From: a virus | Length of the DNA: 64,000 nucleotides | Direction: 5' to 3' (one strand) | IMG/VR virus record: IMGVR_UViG_3300009164_004047 | Location: 1-64,000 of that record | Part shown: positions 8,609-18,443 of the stretch, in pieces | How positions within the stretch are numbered: position 1 is the first letter of the stretch | Layout of the letters: each line of letters opens with the position of its first letter | Translations under genes and position numbers: made by a program | Notes under the pieces: generated by a model | Databases searched by the model: none | What the model saw: only the letters and a program-made list of their open reading frames with translations | What the model was told of the DNA's origin: nothing

Positions 8609-9681
8609 CGCATGCTCCTTATTTGTTGCAACTCATAATCGGCATCGCTCCACCGATACTCATATGTAGCCTGAGCACGATTGGTACGTATTTTATATAC
8701 ATCTAGATGAGTTTCCATCTGTCTCCATATTTCATCATGGTTGGTAGTACCGAAACTGCGAATTAAATCCACTTGGGCTACTTTTGGGTGGCCAATGGTC
8801 AGTGACTTGTCATCCGGATCAAACCCGTTTTGTGCGAGCCATGTTCTAAACTCAGCCAGTGCCCGGATCTGCCACTCATAAGACGCAGGATCTTTTGCCC
8901 ATTCGATATCAAAGTCACCGGCTGCTTCTGTCTGTGAACGTAATGCACCGGTGACCAATTCGCCTATCCGACTGTCACGCCCTTCGTCATTGAACACTTC
9001 CCAATGATGTTTGCCTACCGCTTTATTTACACCCACATACACCCCGCCTAGGCTTCGATTGATTGTTTCTATACCAAACAATTCGTAATCTTCTGCGTCT
9101 AGCACAAATCTTGGTGCTTTCAACCAACACATCAACTGTGATGGTCTGCGCCATTCAGGTGATTCAATCAGTCTGCGAATACTTAGAACCAGACTTTCAT
9201 GTTCGTGACACAACAAGTTCAACTGCCGTATATGCCATCGTGTTACATCATCTGCGGCAGTATAGTAAGGGCTCATGGCACCCGAGGTACCTTGGAGATC
9301 CTCAAAATATCTGTGCAATCGATTCATTAGATCTCGATTGACTCCGTCCCACCCCTTGGATTCTGTGTTTGATCCGGCAATCAACCAATCCGCGGACACA
9401 GTATTTTCCGGAGTGAATGAATCTGTGATCGTGTATCCTAACCCGGCTGAATTGATTGCTGTGATGCTGCGATTGATCTGTTCGCAAATATATGCAATTG
9501 AGCGATCACTGTTGGCCCATCCTAGCCAGCAGTAGTTTTTTTCTAGATGATAATTGTTTTGTACTAGATGATCAAGTGCAGCCAACCATTTGCGTGAAAG
9601 ACTATTATCTTCCACATCAATGTATACTGTTAGCACATGATCGTTTTTGTCACGTAAATCTATTTCAATTGTATCAAGCAA
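8605..9681 (-). CDS. Unidentified protein within the radical SAM operon
   Basis: A 358-residue protein I do not recognise. It is rich in Trp, Asp and Asn, with stretches such as YCWLGWANSDRSIAYICEQI near residue 50-70 and FGTTNHDEIWRQMETHLDVY near 315-335. There are no transmembrane segments, signal peptide, nucleotide-binding loop or cysteine cluster. The start overlaps the upstream radical SAM gene by 8 bases and the stop overlaps the 33-residue gene by ATGA, so it is translationally embedded between enzymes. The uniform composition and full length argue for a functional soluble protein. A role in the same pathway is inferred only from position. Confidence 0.6.
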   Translation of the reverse strand: MLDTIEIDLRDKNDHVLTVYIDVEDNSLSRKWLAALDHLVQNNYHLEKNYCWLGWANSDRSIAYICEQINRSITAINSAGLGYTITDSFTPENTVSADWLIAGSNTESKGWDGVNRDLMNRLHRYFEDLQGTSGAMSPYYTAADDVTRWHIRQLNLLCHEHESLVLSIRRLIESPEWRRPSQLMCWLKAPRFVLDAEDYELFGIETINRSLGGVYVGVNKAVGKHHWEVFNDEGRDSRIGELVTGALRSQTEAAGDFDIEWAKDPASYEWQIRALAEFRTWLAQNGFDPDDKSLTIGHPKVAQVDLIRSFGTTNHDEIWRQMETHLDVYKIRTNRAQATYEYRWSDADYELQQIRSMR

Positions 9682-10963
9682 TGTTCATCCACCATTTCAG
9701 TACATCGGGCCTTACCGACAGGATATCGGTCATAGTCACGGGTTGTGTTCTTATCTGTTCTAATTGTAACACACGAGTACGGCCTTGAGCAAGAGCAGAT
9801 TGGTATTGATCAGGCCATTGTTCTTCAAATGTAGGACGATTCTTCAACTGTGTCAATACATCTCGCATGGCGCCCGATGTATCTGCTATCAATTCATCTA
9901 GCCATGGTTCTAACAAGTGTCTAGGCAGAGCCAATGGGCTCATGATGATGTCCGGAGAGAATGAAAAGATGACTTTGGCTAGAACATCTACACCGAATTG
10001 TCTAGCGAGTTCTGTAATTTTGCCAACTTCGAACATTCCGGGCAGAGTGAGCGTAAAGTCAATTCTGACTTGACGAGGGTGACGCTGGATCGCAACTGCG
10101 TTACCGAAGTTTTCAAGCCATTGATCATAATCAAGACCTGTTCTAATGTATTCACCAATTGTGCCTGTACCGTCGAGACTTGCACATATCTGCCAATCGC
10201 GTAGCCCAGGAAGAACGTCGCGATAGAGATTGATGCCACGATACTCCACCCTGGATAAGTTTGTATTATATCTAGCATATACTTTCGGCCCATCCCCTAG
10301 TTCTATTATGCGTTGCATGTATCGCCAATGCTGTTCATACATCAATGGTTCGCCGCCCACCCAATATACTTCTTCTACTCTGTGCTGTTCTACAGCATCA
10401 CTGAACTCACGTTCAATTTGACTATCCTGGAACTTGGAGATCTGCTCACGTACCTCGGGCTGCATCCAGTTATTTTTAGGATTGCTCCAATTGACCATGT
10501 GATGTGTCTTTTGTTCCGACTCCCAACTACTACTCAGCATGTCTCCGCAGGTTCTACATTTGAAGTTGCACAGGTTGCTGAATCTATAATCCCAACTCAC
10601 TGGTTGCATGGTAGTGCGACCGGTAGCATCTGTTTGTTCTAAAATTGCGGAGTATTTATGTTGAAACAAATGGCTAAAGTATGTGCGATAAACATCAGTA
10701 TTCAAAAGTTGATCATTGCAGACCTCGCATTCAGGCAATCGTTCACCGGCCATCATGCGGCGCCGAACTGATCGCATGTGATCACCGTTCCAATGTTCCT
10801 CAAGGGTGATAGGAATATAGGTGCCGGTACCTGATTTAGTATCTATATATTGCTGGAAGTTTTGTGCTGGCTCGCGGCTAGCACAGCACATGCGCCTTTC
10901 AGTCTGTGGAGAGAGATAAGTGTGTACCCAAGGCGCTAAACATAGAGAATTAGGTTTTTGCAT
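9674..10963 (-). CDS. Radical SAM protein with N-terminal SPASM-like cysteines (group A, copy 1)
   Basis: A 429-residue protein. The radical SAM cluster motif CNFKCRTC gives Cys132, 136 and 139 (Cx3Cx2C), and the SAM-binding GGEP is at 203-206. Before the core lies a SPASM/twitch-like cysteine set: Cys8 in CLAPW, Cys26-Cys27, and Cys79/Cys82 in CEVC, with the usual EEHW...R spacing between. In classical SPASM proteins this module follows the core, so its order here is reversed. The family reduces SAM with a 4Fe-4S cluster to start radical chemistry; the substrate is unknown. The gene overlaps its neighbours by 8 and 14 bases. Confidence 0.88.
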   Translation of the reverse strand: MQKPNSLCLAPWVHTYLSPQTERRMCCASREPAQNFQQYIDTKSGTGTYIPITLEEHWNGDHMRSVRRRMMAGERLPECEVCNDQLLNTDVYRTYFSHLFQHKYSAILEQTDATGRTTMQPVSWDYRFSNLCNFKCRTCGDMLSSSWESEQKTHHMVNWSNPKNNWMQPEVREQISKFQDSQIEREFSDAVEQHRVEEVYWVGGEPLMYEQHWRYMQRIIELGDGPKVYARYNTNLSRVEYRGINLYRDVLPGLRDWQICASLDGTGTIGEYIRTGLDYDQWLENFGNAVAIQRHPRQVRIDFTLTLPGMFEVGKITELARQFGVDVLAKVIFSFSPDIIMSPLALPRHLLEPWLDELIADTSGAMRDVLTQLKNRPTFEEQWPDQYQSALAQGRTRVLQLEQIRTQPVTMTDILSVRPDVLKWWMNIA

Positions 10964-12161
10964 AGTTTAAAATATGTGCCAATTCCAGGGCTACCTTTTT
11001 TAGATCCTGTTGTCTGCGTTGATCTAATCGGCGTATCTGTTGTCGTGTTTCTTCACCGTCGGTCGATTCCCCGCGAATCATAAAGTCGATGATACGGCCA
11101 AACTCTGCACGAAATTGCTCAGGTGCCTCGCAAGTGCTGAGATAATCAGCAATGTGTTGTTTGGCATCAGATGGCAATCTTGAGATTGAAAAATACCATG
11201 CATCGTGCATCATGTTCCAATATACAAAATCAAAATCTTGTAATGCTATCCACAATGCCACTTCGTCAAGATATCGCACATTGAATACATTCACTGTGGT
11301 GCAGCATTGTAACTGCAAGTTAGGCATACCTTCTCTCATGAATCTAAAACGATCGATGTTCTCTTTTACTGTTCCCCAGGATGCATTTGAGCGTTGATAT
11401 TCAAAACGTGGCCCAATGTCATCAACACTAAACGCAATCTCTACAGTCTTAAAATGTTTCCATATTTCCGGGCCTCTCAACGGAAACAGCGTTCCATTGG
11501 TGTTGTAATGTATCTCAACCTGGCCAGCAATCCCACGATCCACTATTCCTTGTAACATATCAAAGTGCTGTTCGATCATGAATGGTTCGCCGCCAGTGAA
11601 TTCAATGTATCGTATATCGTCAAGCACACTATCAATCTGAGACCAGAAATGATCGTTATCTTTGGGCCATGCACCTGCTCGCAACATTTTGTAAGCATGG
11701 CTAGATTTTTGTTCGTTGCGCGGCATGAAAGAAATTTCTTCTCCGGCGAACTGTGAACTGGACCAGGAACCGCAGATCCTACATTTGAGATTGCAGATGT
11801 TCCCCAGTTTGAGATCTAAGAACATCAATGGTTTGGCATCCTGTGTCCAATGGTCATGCTTGAGCGTGTGTTTTAGACGATCTAGGGTGTGCATACGTTT
11901 TGATGTACGTCCTGCATCTTCTTCGTTCCAACATTTCCTACAAGTTTCTGGCTTTTGCCCTGCAAGGAATCCTGTGCGTAATTCGCGCATGTGATTGCTA
12001 TTTTGTATGTCAGCAAAGTCAGCCGTGGTTAATTCAAACTTGTTTCCATCGTTGTCTAGGATCTCATCGTCGGCCAAACAACAAGGTCTTACTGTGCCAA
12101 TGGGGCTGGCCTCTAGACTGATCCAAGGTAATACACAGAATTGATCGTGCGGCAAGTTCAA
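10950..12161 (-). CDS. Radical SAM protein with N-terminal SPASM-like cysteines (group A, copy 2)
   Basis: A 403-residue protein. The core motif CNLKCRIC gives Cys123, 127 and 130, and GGEP is at 190-193. The N-terminal auxiliary set is Cys9 (FCVLPW), Cys27-Cys28, and Cys74/Cys77 (CRKCW). The layout matches the genes at 9,674 and 13,411, so these are divergent paralogues rather than recent copies. The start lies 4 bases inside the preceding gene (ATGA). All cysteines expected for one catalytic and at least one auxiliary Fe-S cluster are present, so nothing suggests inactivation. The reaction and substrate cannot be assigned. Confidence 0.88.
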   Translation of the reverse strand: MNLPHDQFCVLPWISLEASPIGTVRPCCLADDEILDNDGNKFELTTADFADIQNSNHMRELRTGFLAGQKPETCRKCWNEEDAGRTSKRMHTLDRLKHTLKHDHWTQDAKPLMFLDLKLGNICNLKCRICGSWSSSQFAGEEISFMPRNEQKSSHAYKMLRAGAWPKDNDHFWSQIDSVLDDIRYIEFTGGEPFMIEQHFDMLQGIVDRGIAGQVEIHYNTNGTLFPLRGPEIWKHFKTVEIAFSVDDIGPRFEYQRSNASWGTVKENIDRFRFMREGMPNLQLQCCTTVNVFNVRYLDEVALWIALQDFDFVYWNMMHDAWYFSISRLPSDAKQHIADYLSTCEAPEQFRAEFGRIIDFMIRGESTDGEETRQQIRRLDQRRQQDLKKVALELAHILNYAKT

Positions 12162-13414
12162 AATAAAATCTTTCTATCTGCTTGTTTGAAAATCTCAACC
12201 AACTCATTGTATTGTGGATGATCAGGATTGTATATATTTTTCTGCTCGAATACCTCAGTTGACCAAGTGCCCCAGTTCCACATTTTCTGAAAATTAACAT
12301 TGGTGATACCCAACTGATCACAGAGTTTGACGAAAGCCGGAATTTCTTTATAGTTATCTAGTTGTACAACAAAGTCCGCAGTGATTTGAAGAGGGTGTTG
12401 GTTTTTTTTAATGATGTGTTGTACCCAACGAACATTATCTAACAATTGATTCCACTGTCCGTTGACTCTGATTTTTTTATAAGTTTCTTCTGTGGCAGCA
12501 TCAAAACTTATTCTCAATTCTTGTAATGTAGGAAGTAGTTTTTCTAACATGTCTGATTTAGATCGTAGATAACTCCCATTGGTTTGTATAATGTGTTTGA
12601 TGTTTTGTTTGCCAGTGGCCAGTATGTATTCCAACAATTCAATGTAAACATCACTGATAAACGGCTCGCCGCCGGCCCATCTGATTTCTATGGGTTGTGA
12701 TTGTATCTGATCAATTACAAGATGTTTGATTTTAGTTACTATTTGATCATTGATTGAACGGATGACATGATGATTGTTGTTGTTTATCAATTCAGTCCTG
12801 CAACTAGGGCATCGAAAATTACAAGTATAGTCAAAATCAAATATAAGATTTTTAGGAATTTCAGATACCAATAACTGGTCGTGACTCACAAATTCCAATG
12901 GCACGTGGTTTGATTGAGGATCACTGTGATATCTCTCTGGACTTACTTGTCCAAAAAATCCGCAGATCTGATTATTACAATAGAAATATCTTCCAGCAAC
13001 AATTTCTTGACGTATGCGTTGAGCAGATTCTGAATTCAAAACATCATATACATTGTCAACATGTAATATATTACCCACAAATTTTGGAACCCAACTTGGA
13101 CTACTACACACAAAAACTTCTCCGTTGTTGTTCACACCCATGGTACTCCATGGTACCTGGCATATCGGTTGCTCGTGATAATTTTTATCAAAAAATATCT
13201 GTTTCTGTCGTTGTTGATTATTTTCGGCAAGTATGCTGCCATCTATAGTTATATCTGAGTATGTTTGCTGCATCATGCTAACAAACTCATCAACTTCTCG
13301 TTGTATATCTGGATGGTCTGCAGGAATACCAGATATGATATCGTCTAGGCTTGGCCAAGAAGGTCCGGCAAATGTCTTATAGTCTAACTGACCGATGATT
13401 TTTTTTAAGTTCAT
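12158..13414 (-). CDS. Radical SAM protein with N-terminal SPASM-like cysteines (group A, copy 3, divergent)
   Basis: A 418-residue protein. The core motif CNFRCPSC gives Cys198, 202 and 205, and GGEP is at 248-251. The auxiliary module is further from the N-terminus than in its neighbours because about 75 extra residues precede Cys85 (CQVPW). The usual CC pair is reduced to a single Cys103 (FVCSS), and the last pair is Cys146 and Cys151 with wider spacing. The auxiliary cluster may therefore be ligated differently. Codon content is more AT-rich than in copies 1 and 2. It overlaps the gene at 13,411 by 4 bases (ATGA). Confidence 0.85.
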   Translation of the reverse strand: MNLKKIIGQLDYKTFAGPSWPSLDDIISGIPADHPDIQREVDEFVSMMQQTYSDITIDGSILAENNQQRQKQIFFDKNYHEQPICQVPWSTMGVNNNGEVFVCSSPSWVPKFVGNILHVDNVYDVLNSESAQRIRQEIVAGRYFYCNNQICGFFGQVSPERYHSDPQSNHVPLEFVSHDQLLVSEIPKNLIFDFDYTCNFRCPSCRTELINNNNHHVIRSINDQIVTKIKHLVIDQIQSQPIEIRWAGGEPFISDVYIELLEYILATGKQNIKHIIQTNGSYLRSKSDMLEKLLPTLQELRISFDAATEETYKKIRVNGQWNQLLDNVRWVQHIIKKNQHPLQITADFVVQLDNYKEIPAFVKLCDQLGITNVNFQKMWNWGTWSTEVFEQKNIYNPDHPQYNELVEIFKQADRKILF

Positions 13415-14670
13415 GTCAATGCCTGCAATTCAGGTATTACATCAAGCAAACGTTCTGCACGTATATCGTCTAGTTCATGTGTTTTACGCCAGAAGGTATC
13501 AATGAGATGTGTGTTGTCAGTGGCCATCATGAATTTAATAGCCGACTCAAACCCAACACTGGCACGTTGCAATGGATCATTGTCTCGCAACCAGTTAATG
13601 TGTTCTTGGTACTTCATCCGTAGACGTTGTTTGTATTTTATTGTAGCAATGTCGATTCTTAAATGTGCAGGATCTTGTAAGATGTTTACATTAAGGTCCT
13701 GCGGGCGTATCAACCCACGTTCAACCCAATCTCGATGAAAATCAGGTAAATGCCAAGCATTCATGATGCTTAGAGTAGGGCTGATGTAAAAATCTACATC
13801 AGGACATATTTTCAACATCTCTATCCTGTTTTGTTCAACACGATTCCAATCTGTACCTTTGCGTATATATTCAGCATACTTTGTTGATCCGTCAAGGCTG
13901 GCCCCCACTGCTACGCTGTCAAACTGTTTCCAATATTCAAAAACACTCTGCCCTTTTAGATCTGTATGTGTGAAGTTTGTATTGTAGATCAATCTCACAT
14001 CAAATCGTCCTCGACGAACAAGTTCATCTAAAATCCGATAATGTTCTTCCATCAGCAAAGGCTCACCACCGGCAAAGTATATCTGCTCTACATAATCGAT
14101 GTGAGGTAACAACTGTTCCCACATGTCAGTTTCTGTACGACCTGCGTAGTTTAATACCCGATTGCGATCTTTCCAGTCACCCCCGGCCAACTTGACCTGA
14201 TCCTGATACCATTGGCTTGAGAAGATATGCCCACAACTGCGACATTTGAGATTACAGAGATTTGAAAAACGTATGTCCCAATAGGTCATTTCAAAAGGAT
14301 TCTTGTCTAACTTTTTGATGTGATGACCATGATGTTTGTTTGCACTTTTGCGACCTGAAAAGAATCCCGATTGTTCTTGCTCGTAACAACGACCACAAGC
14401 AGCATTGGGTGTTTCATTCAACATATCTGCCCGTAACTGTTGCATGGGTTGATCTTTCCATATCTCTTCAAGTGTGCTGGATCTACAATTGCCCACTGGA
14501 TATTTCATCTCTGAGTGACAACAAGGATATGCTTCCCCGGTAGGGTAGGCATGTAGATGTATCCAAGGGTAAATGCAGAATGTTTTCGAATCTGTTAATA
14601 AGAATTCTTCACGTTCTGTGAGATCCACAGGCCTCACTAGATTTGTACTATTATATTTGTAATCACTCAT
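13411..14670 (-). CDS. Radical SAM protein with N-terminal SPASM-like cysteines (group A, copy 4)
   Basis: A 419-residue protein. The core motif CNLKCRSC gives Cys139, 143 and 146, and GGEP is at 201-204. The N-terminal auxiliary set is Cys32 (FCIYPW), Cys50-Cys51, and Cys92/Cys95 (CGRC), with EEIW...R between, which is close to the SPASM pattern. It overlaps the upstream gene by 8 bases and the downstream radical SAM gene by ATGA. It most resembles copy 1 (SNLCN, then CGHIFSSQW against CGDMLSSSW). Enzyme class is secure; substrate is unknown. Confidence 0.88.
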   Translation of the reverse strand: MSDYKYNSTNLVRPVDLTEREEFLLTDSKTFCIYPWIHLHAYPTGEAYPCCHSEMKYPVGNCRSSTLEEIWKDQPMQQLRADMLNETPNAACGRCYEQEQSGFFSGRKSANKHHGHHIKKLDKNPFEMTYWDIRFSNLCNLKCRSCGHIFSSQWYQDQVKLAGGDWKDRNRVLNYAGRTETDMWEQLLPHIDYVEQIYFAGGEPLLMEEHYRILDELVRRGRFDVRLIYNTNFTHTDLKGQSVFEYWKQFDSVAVGASLDGSTKYAEYIRKGTDWNRVEQNRIEMLKICPDVDFYISPTLSIMNAWHLPDFHRDWVERGLIRPQDLNVNILQDPAHLRIDIATIKYKQRLRMKYQEHINWLRDNDPLQRASVGFESAIKFMMATDNTHLIDTFWRKTHELDDIRAERLLDVIPELQALT

Positions 14671-15367
14671 ACAGATGTTGCCAATGTTGTAAAATTGTTT
14701 TTTCCAGATTTAAATTTAAATTTCCAACAAATGTACTTGGGGTCAGCAATACAAATTCTGAAAATTGTACGAGAAATTTTGTAATGTCAGAATGCAGTCG
14801 ATCTTCTTCATGCGAGTCGGCCCTGAACAGCACAAATTTGGTTTTTGAATTTCGACATTTTAAAACTATTTCATTCACATACTTTGTAAAATCATAAAAA
14901 CTGTTATCGCAGACTCTACTTAGTTGTAGCACTACATTTCTGTCAGTCAAGTCTGTTATCATTACTTGTTTCCATAACTCTTGATTGTTTTTGACTTTTA
15001 TAATCTGGCAGTTACTAGATGATGGGTTAAAATACGTGACTATATAACACCATGGAATCTGTGATTGTATGATCACATCCTGCCATTTTTTTAGATAGAT
15101 ACAGGTAGTCAAAGTTATATTAAAAATTGAGAGATCGTTATAGCTAAGTAGGTCTTGATCTAACATTATTAACAAATCAAATTTTTTACACATCAATCTC
15201 AAATAATCCACAGTTATGGTTCCAATATCTGTGTAATAACACCCAGGTAAGATGTCCAGTACAGATTCGATTAATAACCCGTTTAAGGGTATAGCATATT
15301 GTATTGATATCATCTTGGACTTGAGTGCGGTGTCCTCTGAACTATTACCTAGGCATAGTATTTTCAT
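14663..15367 (-). CDS. Unidentified AT-rich cargo protein
   Basis: A 234-residue protein starting MKILCLGNSSEDTALKSK. The ATG at 15,367 is chosen because it overlaps the stop of the upstream gene (ATGA); a longer in-frame start at 15,409 would lie inside that gene. Landmarks are YYTDIGTITVDY and FDLLIMLDQDLLSYND in the first half. I do not recognise a family. The gene is more AT-rich than the radical SAM genes on either side, as is its partner at 15,364, so the pair may be a later insertion into the operon. A hydrolase- or nucleotide-binding-like alpha/beta fold is suggested by alternating hydrophobic strands, but no catalytic motif can be named. Confidence 0.6.
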   Translation of the reverse strand: MKILCLGNSSEDTALKSKMISIQYAIPLNGLLIESVLDILPGCYYTDIGTITVDYLRLMCKKFDLLIMLDQDLLSYNDLSIFNITLTTCIYLKKWQDVIIQSQIPWCYIVTYFNPSSSNCQIIKVKNNQELWKQVMITDLTDRNVVLQLSRVCDNSFYDFTKYVNEIVLKCRNSKTKFVLFRADSHEEDRLHSDITKFLVQFSEFVLLTPSTFVGNLNLNLEKTILQHWQHLYE

Positions 15368-15996
15368 TGTTGCCAGGCCCGAGAACTTTCTTGAAACCAA
15401 TTTTTCCATAGCTTTGCAACCAGGCCAACATCTAGTTCTAAATTTAATTTTTTATCTAATAGAATAATCTGATCTAAATATGTATCCTCATTAAAAAAAC
15501 TATCAAACGGAATCGGGAGTAATCGATCTTGAAACATATTTTGTAATTTCAGTTGATGCTGATACTCATCATCAAAATCAAGATAATACTGTTTGGCTTT
15601 TTGATTGTTTATTAAAAAATCTTTATGGCTTGGAGTGACTTGAACTGAGATAACTTTTTCGTAGAAATTATCGCCCCACAATATATTTTTTGTATATTGA
15701 TTGTAAAAATCGACAGGATGCCATTGATCAATTAACCATAGTTTGGATTGTTCATAATGATAAAAATCAACTAGCCCACGTTTAAAATTTAAACAATCTT
15801 TGGTTTCTTCTTTTTTCCAGTTTTGGCTGTCCCATATTGAGTATCGATTGAATTTTTCTTCCGCAGTTAGTGTTTTTTCATATTCCCTGAGATCTCGTCC
15901 AGATGTTCCGGTGATTGTTTTCTCACTGAGAGTCAATGTTTTATACAACATATTTCCAGCAGACCCTGGCAAATAAATGATTGTTGCTTTTAACAT
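15364..15996 (-). CDS. Sulfotransferase-like P-loop protein (small)
   Basis: A 210-residue protein. The N-terminus IIYLPGSAGNMLYKTL has the shape of the 5'-phosphosulfate (PAPS) loop of sulfotransferases: a strand, then PGSxGN, then a helix. Sulfotransferases move a sulfo group from PAPS to hydroxyls or amines. The second PAPS site (a Ser/Arg motif) is not obvious, so the substrate and even the chemistry remain open. A counted 60-base sample (15,541-15,600) has 30% G+C, against 47% in the neighbouring radical SAM gene (13,561-13,620). It lies 6 bases downstream of the radical SAM gene at 16,003 and overlaps the next gene by ATGA. A gene with a similar loop lies at 62,097. Confidence 0.55.
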   Translation of the reverse strand: MLKATIIYLPGSAGNMLYKTLTLSEKTITGTSGRDLREYEKTLTAEEKFNRYSIWDSQNWKKEETKDCLNFKRGLVDFYHYEQSKLWLIDQWHPVDFYNQYTKNILWGDNFYEKVISVQVTPSHKDFLINNQKAKQYYLDFDDEYQHQLKLQNMFQDRLLPIPFDSFFNEDTYLDQIILLDKKLNLELDVGLVAKLWKNWFQESSRAWQQ

Positions 15997-16002
15997 AGTC
16001 GA

Positions 16003-17334
16003 TCAGAGAGTATGATACCAAGGTTTTAGTGCAGGAAATGCTAGATCAAAGCATTTGCCTCGACGCTGATCATATTGTGCGTAGAACTGCTTAAAGTCAT
16101 TCAGCAACTTGGGCCGATCAAATGCTTCTGAGTGCGGAGTTTTGACTATGTCAAGATAATCAATCAAGCGTTGAACATGATTGACTTCGTGCTCATGCAA
16201 GAATTCACTATTCCACCAAGAGTCAAGCCAGACTTCTAACCGTTGTCGAAATACCGTGCGTAGTTCGTCGGGCAACACCAAAGGTGATTGGAAACTAGGA
16301 AATCGCAGGATGTTCAAGGTAAAACTCACAGCATCACGGCCGTATTCTATTTTCCAGTTCATTATGCATTCCAAGAACTGATCCAGTGAGCACAGACACA
16401 ATGCATTGATTGTGTTCATGATGTGTATGCCACGGAACTTACCTGAATCAAGAAGTCGTTCCACATTGTTGGCCCAGTCATCCCATACTAACCCGTCTCT
16501 GATATATTCGGCTTGCAGACCTACACTTTCGTTGGATGTATATAAGTCAACTTCTAATCCATCAATGCTTGCTAACAATCGATCTAGATCCACCGCAGTG
16601 CCTAGATTTGAATTGATTGCCAAGCGTGTTTGGCTACGCCCTGGATTGTTCTTAAACCAGTCAATCAGTTTCCATGTCTCGCCCGACATCAGTGGCTCGC
16701 CACCGGTTATGCGGAGTTCTTGGAGGGTTCGATGTAGGTCCGACTCCCACCACGCAAAGAACGCCTCCACATAAGGATTGGTCTCACCGAAACTATAAAG
16801 CTGACTACTGCCATGATCGTGAGTAAAGTGATTCCTACCATCAGACACAAGACCTTGATAGGGTCCATTTTTACGAATGTCTCGAACCCAAGTGCTGCTG
16901 AATGCAGGATTACAATAACTGCAAGCAAATTGGCAAGTGCGGTCAAAAGCAATCTCCAAGGTACGGAGGTTGAAGTCTTGATCTGGTGAATTGGTATGTG
17001 CTTCATTTAACAACTCAATGGGGTAAATCTTACTCTTATACACACGGTCACTGATGGCATCACTGCCCATGTCTTCTATCTTCCAGCAATACTCACAACC
17101 AGCAGGGCGCTCGCCCTCAATCATCTTGCGACGATCCTCTTTCTTTTGATCAGTATTGTGCAGCAGCCTAGGGTTGGCCCGAACTTTATCAATGTCCACC
17201 AAATGGGCCGGCGGGTGATGGCAACTTGTAGTCATGCCACTTCCTAACCAGATGGTAGCATTGTACCATTTTGCTGCACAAAAACTTGCACTCTTGGTGT
17301 CTAGCACCTGTCGCTTGAATTCTAAATCGGTCAT
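16003..17334 (-). CDS. Radical SAM protein with N-terminal auxiliary cysteines (group B, copy 1)
   Basis: A 443-residue protein. The core motif CQFACSYC gives Cys134, 138 and 141, followed by NPAFSSTW, and GGEP is at 211-214. The N-terminal module differs from group A: Cys19 is in CAAKW rather than CxxPW, the CC pair is replaced by Cys38-His-His-Pro-Pro, and Cys80/Cys83 lie in CEYCW. The same pattern is in the protein at 18,433, so these two form a second subfamily. The His residues could be cluster or metal ligands. The gene overlaps the upstream TEKxxKP gene by ATGA. Substrate is unknown. Confidence 0.87.
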   Translation of the reverse strand: MTDLEFKRQVLDTKSASFCAAKWYNATIWLGSGMTTSCHHPPAHLVDIDKVRANPRLLHNTDQKKEDRRKMIEGERPAGCEYCWKIEDMGSDAISDRVYKSKIYPIELLNEAHTNSPDQDFNLRTLEIAFDRTCQFACSYCNPAFSSTWVRDIRKNGPYQGLVSDGRNHFTHDHGSSQLYSFGETNPYVEAFFAWWESDLHRTLQELRITGGEPLMSGETWKLIDWFKNNPGRSQTRLAINSNLGTAVDLDRLLASIDGLEVDLYTSNESVGLQAEYIRDGLVWDDWANNVERLLDSGKFRGIHIMNTINALCLCSLDQFLECIMNWKIEYGRDAVSFTLNILRFPSFQSPLVLPDELRTVFRQRLEVWLDSWWNSEFLHEHEVNHVQRLIDYLDIVKTPHSEAFDRPKLLNDFKQFYAQYDQRRGKCFDLAFPALKPWYHTL

Positions 17335-18443
17335 TGTTGTTGTAGGAATTGTAGAAATCGGTCAGGAAACTCCTGCCGGATCTTGGAACCCAGTTCCTTC
17401 ATATGTTGTTGATTATACTTACTTATTGCTTGGGCCGCAACCAGAAATTCATCTAAATCACCGGCACACAGATCTTGAACTATAGTGGCTATCCTATCCA
17501 ATCGGTCTTGATTGTTATCGATCAGATCAAACGATTCATCTATTAGAGTGTGATATGTTTGGAATCCTGCATGATGCAGATCTCTGTAAAAGCCACGATT
17601 GGCCACAACCACAAAAGGATGACCCATGGCCATGGGTTTGTAGATCTTTTCACTGCGTAGACTGTATGGATAATCACATACTGTTTCGGTGACTAAACTA
17701 AAATAGGTATCAATGTATGGCTCCGCACGGATGTATACGTCACCCCATTGGTTATTGAACAGTTCGTGTTTGATAAAAGCGTGTTCAAATTGATTTTGAG
17801 TGTTGTTATGATATCTCTCTACTTCATAATTGCTCGGCAACAAATGTATAGCAGATTGTCGACTCAATAAATCGGTCTGGTATGTATGATGATATACCAG
17901 TGTAGTGTCAAGATTGGTCCAAAGTGCATGTTCCAACAATTCGGCATCACGCATCTTTTCTATCATGTATTTTCTATGCGGGCGAGTACGGCCATTCAAG
18001 AACAAGAATTTGTAGGGCTTGTTTGTTTTGCTGTATATCTCATCCACTCGGCTGGATTGTTCCACATTTTGTTCATACCCAATCACCCGATTGAGATAAC
18101 AATCATACACTAGACAATTGAGTTCAGGTTCCATTTCGCCACACCCGACCAGCAAAAGTTTCTTTTGGGTTACTAGATCCAGCAGCCCTAGCCCCTGGCA
18201 TTGTAGTTTCAGAGTGCTTGATCCTTCACTAGGGTTGGCCAATACAGGTAAGAAGAATCCTTCTGTGGCCAATTCTTTTATCCTTGATGAGTACTGGTTT
18301 ACTGTTTGTCGAGCAAATATTGTGATTGAATTGGCCACAGGTTCATGCTGATCGAAATCCCAAAATGTATCATCTACTAGATGTTTGATTTCAGGATAGA
18401 TCTCACATTGAGTGTCACAGATGATAGTTCGGTTACCTAGCAT
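17331..18443 (-). CDS. Glycosyltransferase-like protein, TEKxxKP family (paralogue 3)
   Basis: A 370-residue protein. The middle contains KFLFLNGRTRPHRKYMI, an arginine-rich segment typical of exostosin-like transferases. The C-terminal family block is VTETVCDYPYSLRSEKIYKPMAMGHPFVV near residues 255-283, followed by HAGFQTY and DESFD, clearly related to the proteins at 4,746 and 5,864 on the other strand. It lies between the two group-B radical SAM genes and overlaps both (4 and 11 bases), which suggests that radical modification and glycosyl transfer act in one pathway. The role is inferred from the motif and from context. Confidence 0.6.
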   Translation of the reverse strand: MLGNRTIICDTQCEIYPEIKHLVDDTFWDFDQHEPVANSITIFARQTVNQYSSRIKELATEGFFLPVLANPSEGSSTLKLQCQGLGLLDLVTQKKLLLVGCGEMEPELNCLVYDCYLNRVIGYEQNVEQSSRVDEIYSKTNKPYKFLFLNGRTRPHRKYMIEKMRDAELLEHALWTNLDTTLVYHHTYQTDLLSRQSAIHLLPSNYEVERYHNNTQNQFEHAFIKHELFNNQWGDVYIRAEPYIDTYFSLVTETVCDYPYSLRSEKIYKPMAMGHPFVVVANRGFYRDLHHAGFQTYHTLIDESFDLIDNNQDRLDRIATIVQDLCAGDLDEFLVAAQAISKYNQQHMKELGSKIRQEFPDRFLQFLQQQ